Origin: Antedon mediterranea
Lineage: Eukaryota > Echinodermata > Crinoidea > Comatulida > Antedonidae
Direction: 5' to 3'
Assembly (NCBI RefSeq): GCF_964355755.1
Contig: NC_092673.1
Location: 6,703,001 to 6,767,000, forward strand
Length of the DNA stretch: 64,000 bases
Part shown: in pieces, positions 14,139-25,200 of the stretch
Numbering within the stretch: position 1 is the first letter of the stretch
How the letters are laid out: each line of letters starts with the position of its first letter
Position numbers and translations under genes: made by a program
The notes under the pieces: model-generated
Told to the model about the DNA's origin: nothing
The model's input: only the letters and a program-made list of their open reading frames with translations
Database searches by the model: none

Positions 14139-14690
14139 TACGTATGGTGTGTACCAGCAGCTTTAATTTGATTTATTATACAAATTTAAATGTTTCAAAC
14201 TATGTCTACATATACATTAATTGTGTATGTCTGTAATTTTATAAACAAATATAAAGTAAACAAAATAAAATATAAGCAAAGTACGGGATTTTCTTTTGCA
14301 AATATCTGTACGTAAATGGTGTGTAAAACAAGTGTATTTGTTTACTTTACAGATGAGATGTTTAAAACTATTGGACTGATATTAGATTTCTATTGCTATA
14401 CTAATTAGGAATATAACGTTTAACCAAAAAAAATTAATAACGCAATACACTACTGGAATTTTTTTTGTAAACAGTCTGTAAGAAAATGGTGTATAAAAAA
14501 ACGTACGGCAAACCATTTTACACATTTAGATGTTTCAAGCTATAGATAATACATAATAGTTTAGGTTGTGTTTAGTACCGGGTGCTGTATTATTTTATAA
14601 GAGAAGCTAAAAACAAAATATGAAAATGTCAAAAGACTATATGTAAATAGTGTGTAAAACAGTGTACCACAGTACTACAGCATCTGGATG
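14139..14690 (+). repeat. Imperfect tandem repeat of about 165 bp, four copies
   Basis: The phrase gtacgtaaatggtgtgtaaa (with variants) recurs at about 14139, 14308, 14478 and 14639, at spacings of 169, 170 and 161 bp. Between them atttagatgtttcaaactat and aaaacaaaatatgaaaat recur. The array ends about 250 bp before exon 1b. Confidence 0.65.
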
Positions 14691-14699
14691 GGCTGGTGA

Positions 14700-14936
14700 T
14701 ACAACAGCTAAACCGACATAATGAGCTAAACACGCGCATGCGCACCGTTCTAATACATGGGATAAAGCCTGTCTACACGATCATATTTAAATTATTACCT
14801 GCACTGGAAGCTGATTTCGACAAGTAGAATTTATCAACCCTTCTCACACACAAGTAGGTTGAACAGCCATCATTAAGAGGCATCAGTATCAACGAAAAAT
14901 CATACGCGAAAAAATTGAAGATTTCGATTGGTGAGG
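14700..14936 (+). promoter_or_regulatory. Possible promoter region of exon 1b
   Basis: A palindromic GCGCATGCGCA at 14734-14744 matches the NRF1-type site, and the stretch 14,690-15,000 is clearly richer in GC and CpG than its surroundings. There is a TATA-like CATATTTAAA at 14782-14791. Supports a transcription start shortly upstream of the exon 1b ATG, without proving it. Confidence 0.3.
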
Positions 14937-14994
14937 ATGATGGCATCGCCACAGCAGGAGCACGAAATGTTACTGAGTATCTTACAGGGCGGAG
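14937..14994 (+). CDS. Lhx3/4: Candidate distal first coding exon 1b of Lhx3/4 (isoform b)
   Basis: ATG at 14937 (a second ATG follows at once) opens 19 codons, MMASPQQEHEMLLSILQGG, ending after one extra base at a strong donor (GAG then GTACGT at 14995). The leftover G plus AA at the start of exon 2 makes Glu, giving [12 protein letters not shown], the same phase and junction used by exon 1a. An in-frame TGA lies at 14916-14918, so 14937 is the first ATG. Vertebrate LHX3 also has two first exons; its b form carries a Leu-rich stretch before the LIM domain, comparable to EMLLSIL here. Isoform b would be 377 residues, with a 34.6-kb intron. The local base composition is less AT-rich than the surroundings. 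This is inference from ORF, donor and phase; a chance match or an exon of another gene remains possible. Confidence 0.55.
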
Positions 14995-16766
14995 GTACGT
15001 TGCAACTCGCTGGCTTTTCTTCAACTTTTTTAATCATCATCTTTTTCTAATTTCTTAATATTTCCATCATTTATATATTAGTTATTTGTTTGAGATAAAT
15101 TAGTTTTTTTTTTAATATTGAAGACCGACTAATTTATGAAATTAGTTTTGTGTAGCACTTTAGAAGATTGCATGGAGTACTTCGCTATCAATTAGACTAA
15201 TGAGCTATGTGTATTTCGTAGACGGGACATGAGTATTCTTATTCAACTTGTAACATCACAGGCAGGCTAAATATTTACAAGAGAAATTAACGTTAATATA
15301 AATTATGTGGGTATAGTGCGGTGGTATTATGTAGAAATGCTTTTACATTCGGTGACATTTATGGGTTCGGTACGTTTACGGTTGTCGGAATAACTCTACG
15401 ATCGTATCTTATTCTTTCGCCGTAAGTATGACACTAATTTTACGTAATGTGCTAAACGTTATTTGTTTATATTAATTTGTATCACCTACTTTATACCATC
15501 TATTCTAACAGTTGATAAAAATTATACCGTACATTAACTTTCAATATTTTTATTTTTTCGTTTGTAACCGCAGTATACCAATAATTAAGGATATTATTAC
15601 ATTAAGTTAAGGAGTGATAAACACCTTTAAGTTGATGTATATTCATAACTTGTGATTAGTGTACAATGATATAATGATGTATCTTGTTTTATAATATACC
15701 GTAATATGCTTAGGACTATATATTTCATTTATTTTCTTAACTCTATACTTAATAATTTTATATAATAAGTATGTTTAAAATCATATTATAAAAAAAAAAA
15801 TTATTACTATTAACTATACTTATGATTCGTAAGATTGCAACCTTTATATAAATACTTTATCTTGATACTTTCGTTACGGTATTTTACATGCCGTGCTTAT
15901 GAACGCTATGGAATACCAGTCTGTTCACAATTTGGCGTACGCCCCTATATATGAAATATAAAAACTATAGCTAAATAATAATTTTTTTAATGAAATTGAA
16001 AAAAATGAATTAGGCCTAAACTAATATAAATTATAAAATGTCAATTAATTGAAAAATTCAAAATACTTAGATCAGTCCAAAAATATTGAAAAAATGCGTT
16101 TATCAATATTTTTTTATTTAATTATGATTGATAAATAATCAAAACAATTCGGAATCATTATTCTGTTCAAGTCAAAAGTATTACTAATAGACTACTTGTT
16201 TTTATAATCCTTAGTTTTATATAATTTAGGTATTTTTAAAGATTATATTTTATTTTGTAGTCAACTTGTGTTAACTTTCTGTCAGTAAGAGATACAGTGC
16301 TTGTTCAGTTGGCCATTATTCTCGGAGAATTTGGTAATGATCAGTTGGTTATTTCTTTGTTGCTTATCTGTTGAATTTTGCGATCTTTTACCGACCAAAA
16401 GTCAGAATAGTTAATGTCTTTTACTATAGCTAGAAATATTTGGAATGCGATTGCTTCGGTGTTAAAAAAAAACCAAGAATACATATTACTATTAGTCCTA
16501 TTGACTTTTATATAGTAGTAGGTATACAGTTATTTATGATACTGTATTTATTTATTACAGCAGACTAGATACTGAGTAAATCACACAGCACCCGAAATCC
16601 GTCGGCGGTCTATCTTGTTTATCGTATAGCCTATGTTGCTATATTGTACACTACAGTATTTTCTTTCGTAATATTTATTATAGTTTTGTGTCTTTTCTTT
16701 ATTATGAGAGTGAGGATTTGGTAGAGCCTAATTTTAGCTAATATAATAATATAATAATATAATTAT
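14995..16766. other. Start of the long intron downstream of exon 1b; nothing recognised
   Basis: AT-rich intronic sequence (intronic only if exon 1b is real). No exon, repeat or RNA gene could be supported. Confidence 0.35.
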
Positions 16767-16940
16767 ATAAATCCAAAGGCAAATTACTGAAAAAATGACA
16801 ATGCTGTGGGTATCAGTGGCTGGATCTCAATGGAGATACAAAAATAAAAAGTGAAAAGCTAAATCAAAACGATAAAGTAAACAGCCAGAAAAGTTAGCAG
16901 AGCTTTCGGGCAACACTAGCCCTTCATCAGTGCATCAGTG
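16767..16940 (-). mobile_element. Retroelement terminal fragment with hammerhead-like core (copy A)
   Basis: On the minus strand: ctgatgaagggctagtgt, tgcccgaaagctctgcta, acttttctggctgtttactt, tttgatttagcttttcac, tctccattgagatccagcca, then caaaggatttat at the end. It is about 85-90% identical by eye to 22132-22281 on the plus strand. The first 27 bases (16904-16930) contain CUGAUGA, a GGGC/GCCC hairpin and GAAA, the order of a hammerhead ribozyme core, with one extra A before the hairpin. Hammerheads of this kind are known from Penelope-like element terminal repeats, so that class is my best guess. Confidence 0.5.
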
Positions 16941-19370
16941 TAATATAATTATATATATATATATATATATTAATATATTATATTTTATGTGCGGGTATGT
17001 TTTAGCATGGACAGCAAAACAAATGTCTGCAACTACCCCTACTGTTTATTATTATTCGTTTTAATTATCAATAACTAATTATAAGTCAACGTAATTAGTA
17101 GACTGAATTGCATTAGGAGGTAAAAGTATTTACCTAAGTATGAGACAATTTGAGATTCAAGCTATATGCAAGATTTACTCAAATTTGCCCTTACGTAATA
17201 TTTATAGATACAATGTAAATATTATGATTGTAATATGCAATATAAATCATAAAATAATATTTAATATTAAATAATAATAGCAACATAATTTATCTAAATT
17301 GGATGAATAAAAATAGTAGGCTAAATTTCCACTGGCAATAATGGTTTTCATCCACGTCACAGATATCAGAAAGCATGTAAACAAATTAATTATATCGATA
17401 AACAAATTAATTAATTAAAGATTAATTTCATATAATTATATAGTAATTGTATAGATAATTGCTTTATTTAATGTTGTTCAGTACATTAGGATTTTCAACA
17501 TTTTTTTTGACAGTTATAGCGATACTTCATTCAGTATTGGTTATAAAAGCGTTCTTAAAATAATGTAATCAAATTAGGCAAAATTGTAAGTTAAATAGTT
17601 TATGATCTCTTATCAAAAAAGAAGAATTAATTACAATAAAAATAAATATACGTTTGTAATATTTGTCGAGAATGCATATTGCGTGCCTTTTGGTATAGAG
17701 GCAGTGTCGTAGTTGTCAGGTTTTCATTCGAAATACATACAATTTCGAGCTAAAAGCACTCAAATATCGATTAATTTTCTACAAGTTGATGTCTGTATTG
17801 ACTGATGACAATGGCTTTTACATCATAATGTATATATTCCATTTCCCTGTAAATTCGAGGATAAATGTAAATATAAAAGAAAAAATATGTCAGTAGAAAC
17901 TCGAATTGGATTTCAAAGAACAAACATTTTTTTTTCTGAAAATAATATATATAATAATAATAATGAATAAACAACAACGGTGTTGATTGATTGGCATCAT
18001 ACACACACATACGAAAGCAGGGTAAAAATACAACAAATTAAAATTGATTTCTTTAGAAAAGCACAAACAGATAGGAATAGAACACAAACATTAAACACAC
18101 AAAAATACAAAATTTAAAAAAAACAACGGATATATTTTAATAAATTGATAATTGTGGACCATTTTAAAAGTTTAATATAACCGTAATGTAGATATAGGTT
18201 TCATAATGTTATTATAGTGTTAACATTCGTGTGATGTTTTGAGGTTGTTTTACTTGCATTACGATGCTTGTTGAATGGTAGCAGACACAGTCTCTATATA
18301 TCGAACCAGTGACAGGGGTAACATGTATTAAAAGTACTAAATTATTATACAGAATCCTATCTAGCTGACTGTCAATTGTCAGTTATCATCTACCTAATGA
18401 CGTGGTTAAGGTGAGGGACAATAAGATTAGATTAGATTAGATATAAATGTAAAGAAAATAATTTTAAATATTGGCAGCTCACTATGGTACTAAAAAACAG
18501 GTTATCTGTAAGAGACGCACCAAAATGAAGGTACGTATGTGCATAATCACGGATGATCGTATTTTGATTGGTTAAATTACTTACATTGCGTTGTACACTA
18601 TCCTTCTGGATTGGGGACCAGGGAAGTGTCATTTCTTCAGTGTGAGTGTCCAACTTTAGTACACTTACAATGCAACCCTAGCCAATCCAATTGGCCTTTT
18701 CATCAGATAACATTAAAGTATAATTGCAATCGCTATACAAAATAATTTAAAACAACTATAAAAAAAAGATTGTAAAAACATGTATATATACACATTCATT
18801 ATGGCGATAATTTGCTTAATTTTTATTTCATACCATTATCGCATACAAAGTTTTGATCGTGAATATTTCAACAGCAGTTCAGTAAAACTTTTAAAATAAA
18901 TGAAACAACGTTGATATAGGCGATATTTCATGTAATGAAATAACAGAGGTCAGGATAAGCGTCTATACTACAGACTTATCTTGTTGAATATTTATGTACG
19001 CGCACGTTTTTATTATATTTTATGGTATTAGGAATATTTGAATATTATATTTCAGTCGGCGTTTATATTGTAGACATTTAACTTTATTCCCCGTCCTACT
19101 TCCCATCTCATCTACTAGAACTAATTTTAAATATAATTACAATTTACCTTTGAAACTATCAATCTTTTATACATAATACATAAAATTGCCATCTTAATAT
19201 ACATTAAACAAATCAATAACCTAATATAATGTTACAATGAATAAAGTAAATTACTAAAATCAATTATCAACTTAACAAGAAAGCAAATCAATTTAAGAAA
19301 GGGTAATGCATCAGTAAAATATATAAAAACTCATACAAAAGGACGCATATGTGACGCGATATTAACTAGA
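16941..19370. other. No gene; TA microsatellite and short repeats
   Basis: A TA run lies at about 16950-16970 and an agatt run at 18425-18442. The phrase caaatttgcccttacgtaat near 17180 recurs in variant form near 35936. Nothing coding is recognised. Confidence 0.35.
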
Positions 19371-19590
19371 TAATTGTTGTACACGCGCGTCAGTAAGCTG
19401 ATAATGATTGAAAGTACTGTGTACGAGCGCGTTCAAAAACTGATAATGTTACGTAATATATACGCGCGCGTTTCAAAGCTGATAATAAGTTAATGACTGT
19501 GTACACATGCTGATTGTAATGGATTGTATACGCGCGCGTTTACAATCTGAGCATAAATATTGTATCGTATTGTGTACGCGCGGGTCAACT
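19371..19590. repeat. Cluster of periodic CpG-rich GTACGCGCG motifs (cluster 1)
   Basis: In otherwise AT-rich DNA, motifs of the type tgtacgcgcgcgttt occur at about 19380, 19422, 19460, 19530 and 19574, several followed by caaagctgataat. Spacing is irregular (about 40-70 bp). Probably a diverged minisatellite. Confidence 0.55.
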
Positions 19591-21079
19591 GTGCAATTTA
19601 AATTATAAAATACATTCAATACCGTAATAATGTTATTTTGATGTTGTTATATTGATTAAATAAATGTCTTAAAAATTGAATTCAGTTACGCACGTGCGTT
19701 TTAAAAAATGTTTAAATTGCCTAATTAAAAGAATGGTAAATATTATATATATTCGTTTAAAAAAAAACAAGCAATTACATTTCTGGATATGAATAATTAT
19801 TATATTCGGAAATAACAAAATATTCTTGGTAAATAAGAACAAAATTGTAAGCAAATACTTATTATTCATACTTATTCTTTTTTTGTAAAAATAAGAAATT
19901 TAGTAGTTATGAAGAAATGAATTTAATTTGTTTGATATTTTAATTATAAAAATTACATTAATTTTTTCTTTACAAGCGATTTTTTGTTGGCATTACCATT
20001 TCTATAATAAAAAAATATAAGAATGCCATTCTTAGTAGTTTTACGGCTTTTCTTGCTTTTTTTCCAAAATTGTTTTAAATATTAAAATATTTTAATAATA
20101 TATTGAAATGCTTTGTAATGAACGAGTAAGTCTAAAAATCTCACTTCGAGGCCTATTAGTAATACATTAACTTTCTAGCGATGATTTTGCGCCATTTACA
20201 ATGTTAATGTCATTGTAATGAAAACATTGTCATTGTCATTGTGTTTTATCATGGTTTTTATATACTGTTATATACATTGTTATGTTTATTGATTATTTGC
20301 CTGCCACTTTTGTAAAATAGATACAATTTTTCTGATAAACTACGGTCAAGTCGACAAGCTAGATTAATCTAGTCTACACTGTATATCATTGTTTGTATCA
20401 ATTGTTTTCTAGTTTCGATTTTTCAGATTCTCCCAAACTTGAAATCTCTTTAAAATGTCATGCAATAATTGTAAACGATTATTCAGGCTTCTGACTATAT
20501 TAATCATTTTTGAATGGAATAATTTTGTTTTTATTGTCTACGGTGATACGTTTGTAATCTGTGTTATTGTCTCGCGTATTTTTAATCTTCTTACGTAGAT
20601 TTTTTTTCCTATTTTGGTTATAAATTTATGGATATGATTTTGTCAATGATTGTTCTTATTATTTATTTATTATAAATGTCACGATTTATTATTAGTACAT
20701 GCATAATACGTTGTTATGCGTATTTCTCTTTTTTCAAAGCAAACTTATACCATTGTAGATGAAAATTTTTATTCCAGTATAGTAATGTTATTTATTATCT
20801 TATAATAGTGGCCTAAACCATAAGATTTAATTGGAAATCATTTGTGTGTGTTTGTTGAGAAGTATATTTTTTTTTATGGCGGGGTGGGGGGAGGGGAGAG
20901 GTTCGAGTTTCACTCTTTCAAACAGTAATTTACAGTATAGGCCTATTAATAAAAGTATCATAGCTAACACAAATAGGATTTTAAATGTGCATTATTTAAG
21001 TATAATTTATTAAGAAAAATGTAATGTATTATTATATATCCCTTTCATTTCGTTAGCGGCACCATTAAGACACACAATT
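19591..21079. other. No feature recognised
   Basis: AT-rich, with a G-rich patch at 20878-20902. No gene or repeat class could be supported. Confidence 0.35.
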
Positions 21080-21335
21080 CACGCGCGCATACAAAAAACT
21101 GTACATATTTCATCGTTGTTTGACCGCGGGCGTGCAAATAATTAACAATCATCATCGTCTGAACGCGTGCGTACAAAAGTTCTTCAAATTTCGCCAGAAC
21201 ACATCCGTCTAAGCTGTACATATTTCATCATTTTTTTTAACGCGAGCGCACAAAAAATTACAATCTTCCTCGTCTGAACGAGCGCATACAAAAAACACAG
21301 TTACTTTGTAATATTTGCGCGTGTCAATTATTGTG
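21080..21335. repeat. Cluster of periodic CpG-rich motifs, opposite orientation (cluster 2)
   Basis: Motifs acgcgcgcatacaaaaa, ccgcgggcgtgcaaat, acgcgtgcgtacaaaag, acgcgagcgcacaaaaaa and acgagcgcatacaaaaa occur at about 21081, 21123, 21164, 21240 and 21278. Between them gtacatatttcatc recurs twice and atcgtctgaacg-like phrases three times. The motif is roughly the complement of cluster 1. Confidence 0.55.
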
Positions 21336-21655
21336 TGTATATGTTGTGCAACTGAAAATGAGTACACAAAGAATGTTTTCTTTATAAAACAAAGGCGTTT
21401 CAAAGTATTTATAAATGGCAATATTTACATAAAAGTTAGAATCCAATAAATCAAAAATATAATGAGACTTTCGGCGCCCTTCGGTCGAACCCTATATGTT
21501 ACGATCGTCGGATGAGGAATGATAGACGGTTATTTTCCGTGATTTTATTCTTATCGTTTTTAGAGCTGCGTGTACACGACTAAATTTGAATATTTTATGC
21601 TTACAATATCTTATCTTAAGATTTATTAAATGCTAAATTCAAAGACACCTACAAT

Positions 21656-21660
21656 ACAAT

Positions 21661-21700
<40 letters not shown>

Positions 21701-21704
21701 AACA

Positions 21705-21746
<42 letters not shown>
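21656..21746. repeat. TA microsatellite in two blocks
   Basis: Two (TA)n blocks (about 21664-21699 and 21712-21746) are separated by acaaacacatca and preceded by three tacaa units. Confidence 0.9.
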
Positions 21747-21750
<4 letters not shown>

Positions 21751-22131
21751 AAAATTATATTATTTTTTTTAATGCTATAAATAAAGTTTCTCAATCAATT
21801 TTGTAAACAAAAAATGTAAAGTTAAAATTATTTTGTTATAGCTTATAGTATATTAATATTAGGAAGCAAGACGTCATATTTAGGTGTCAAAGACCAATAT
21901 AATAATTTTAATAAAATCTCATTATCAAGGCCAATCAAGGTATGTCTAAAATAGTGCATCTAACCAATGATGAGATCATTTTATTGCTATTTTTCACCTT
22001 ATTAACCTGATTAATTTACCACTTTTGTACGCGCCTAGCTCTTTTGTAGGCCTACATTTTGGCTAAGTATCCAGGAATTGTACTATAGTGGAGGGTGTTG
22101 AAAACAAACTGAAACCAAATAAGTCTCAAAT

Positions 22132-22281
22132 CTAGTGTTGCCGAAAGCTCTGCTAACTTTTCTGGCTGTTTTACTTTATCGTTTTGATTTAACTTTTCGC
22201 TTTTTTTTGTATCTCCATTGAGATCCAGCCACTGATTCCCACAGCATTGTCATTTTTGAAGTAATTTGCCTTTGGATTTAT
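22132..22281 (+). mobile_element. Retroelement terminal fragment (copy B), truncated in the core
   Basis: Begins ctagtgttgccgaaagctct, so it lacks the CUGAUGA half and one C of the hairpin seen in copy A. It then continues gctaacttttctggctgt, tactttatcgttttgattta, ttgagatccagccactgat, cagcattgtcatttttgaag and ends tttggattta. Inverted relative to copy A, 5.2 kb away. No ORF adjoins it. Confidence 0.6.
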
Positions 22282-25200
22282 TATTAATAACATTATTGTT
22301 TTAAACCTGTTATTATTATGTATAATGCCTAATCTGATATTTAAATTTAATAATCTCGGTCGGTGTATTATGTCAATTGTTGATTAAAATAGATTGAAAT
22401 GTATTTTTTATAATAATCAATTAACCTTACTAATTTGATTACAATATGTGCATATCTTAAGATATCTTAAAATAATCCATTATATATGCTTACTAAAGTC
22501 ATATTTTTTGCTGTAGTTTTATGTCTTGTGATGCGACTTTTCTGTACAACACAATGACAATATTTTTATCATCAATTACTTCTCCACACAATGCAATGCA
22601 TACCAACATTCTAATTGCATTCTAATGATACCGTGCTTTTAAAAACAAACAATAACCAAACCAACTATAGTAGTTATCGGCCTTGATCGTCTTACTATCC
22701 AAGAAAATAAAAGGTTGTATTCTTTGTTCAAGCGCCATGAGTAGAAATTAACGAACTCTGTTCTTTTTGCATCTCGTGAGCAATAGTTACGCGACCTGTT
22801 GAGAAAGATGAAGGCCTGAAGAAAATACGAAAGTAACTAGTCGAAATATTCATTAGTTATTACTACCGCCTAAGGGTTTAATCTTGCTAACGGTATATAA
22901 TACATACATAGATCTGTCTTAAGAGGATGATAGGTAATCAGTTGCCTCATATCATCCTATCATATAATAACCAGCCAATGGAAAGTCCCCGGAATCAAGA
23001 TGTTCCTATTATAAACAAAAATTCAACGCCGTTCTTTGGCCTAGTAGAAAAAATCTTTCGACTTAAGTTTTAGCGATTTATGCATTTTAAATACTTACGC
23101 ATCAGCGTAAAAGGGCTTTTTATAATCGGTACAGACTCGAATAATGGGAATTTTGGTTAATAAATTATAAATAGTCTAATTCGTATTGCTATATCTTCAA
23201 ATATAATATAACAGTTTTAATATATAAATTCTGCAAAAATTAAAATAACTCAACTTACACAATAATATTTTAGCTAGTATAAACATGTTTAACAATTGAA
23301 AATTTACATGTGGCCTATGATCCGCGAACATTATATAAATACATCAGATCAGAAATAATGAATATTATACTAATATGTAATAATTATGTAATATCATGTC
23401 ATAATTAGAATGACCCCAACCGAGAACATACATTTATTATATAGACTTTTCTTTTATTATACAGTAAAATATATATACCACGTGAACGTATAATTACAAT
23501 ATCTTGAAGCCATCAGACAAATTACAATGCAATATCATAATGTTATAGTTATCTTATAAAATTACTGTTATTTAAAAATAATGTCTATCAGGCCTATACT
23601 GTTATTATGCTCTATTATTGTTATTATTTTCATATTTGCATTTTATATAATATTTAGTTCATTATTTCTACCTTTATTGTAATTCAATATCCGTTTAAAA
23701 TGCCATTGATCTCCAAATGCAGTAAATATTATAAAATTAATATCACGTGATATTGTAAAATGAAATTAATGTGTTTTTTAGATTGGTCTTATCCAAGAAG
23801 AGTAACATTACACATATTAACTGGTTTTATGTAAACTAAATTGTGGTTATTTCAATATTATGTATCTTTAATATTCCACATAATATATATATATACATAT
23901 ATATTTCAAAATTTAATAATTTTATTTTCTTTTTTTCCTTATATTAGAAAAAAATATAAATAATACATTTATATTAATATACGTTTAATTTATAATCACA
24001 ATATTATGAGATTAAAATGTTAATTTCATTAACGATGGCATATACAAATTATTATTAATTGAATATTATTCTACGTTTTAATAAATCTGTGAACACAAAA
24101 ATTATAAGAGACAATTATTAAATGAATTATTCATAATTTACCAGTAATAAAGTTATTCTGCTAAATTATGTTCTGAGATTAAAGTAATATATTCCAAGAC
24201 GCCAACATTATTTCTAATCATAGTTTTTTATACTATTTTATGCATAAAACATTATAATTATTACAATGTTTTGCTATCCTTCAATATTTTACTCAGATTA
24301 ATTTTGTTTTAATGAATCCATAATATAACCTTGTCATGACGTCATTCCATCTTGACCAACGAAAAGTAGTTTGAACCTAAAAAATTTTCCAATTAATGTC
24401 TTCATAAAATTTTGTATTAATTATGCAATGAAAACAATTATTAATGATAAGACACAAATGTATTGGTACAAGCACTATTTGTTTTTCAAAACTAGGACTA
24501 AATATAGTTAAACTGTAACTAAATATTACGGTAACTGCATGGAAGGTGATACTATAACATGTGAAATTTGTGACACTGTATTGCATTTTGATACTGTGTG
24601 ATACTCTCCAGTATCGAGTAAAAAAACAATCTTAGTTTAACGAGTAGACACTCTGGAGTTAAAACCTTCAGAAGTTGAAGAAGATTTGTTTCAGAATTTG
24701 TATCGACAAACTGAAAGGGTCGTTTCAAACAAAGGTAAATACAAAGTAGTCATGAAGTGATATTTGGTGAGCAAAATAATACAAGGCTCAGAAAAGTGAA
24801 ATATTCAGCCTGCAGAAGTGAATGTTGGTGACATACCCGAAATTTTAGGCGAAAGACCTATTAAAAAATTCTTTGTGTGTGTTTGTGGCTATACTGTACC
24901 GGTATTTCATTTTACTATAGTTAGCTTTGATGAGATGAATTCTGTTTATTGTTACCAGCAGCATTATATATATATATATATTTATACGAATTTGTGCTTA
25001 TAAATATTTAATTTAAGCCCTAGAAATGATTTCATTTAAAAAAAATAACGTAAAAACGTATTTCAAATTTGTTATCATTCTCAAATCCTTACTAAGTTGA
25101 GTCCGTAATGGTTTAATAATTAATTTATAAACTATCATATTTTATCTTTAATTCACTTTTTTTTTATTTTGTTTGATTGTATAATGTAATGTATGTAATT

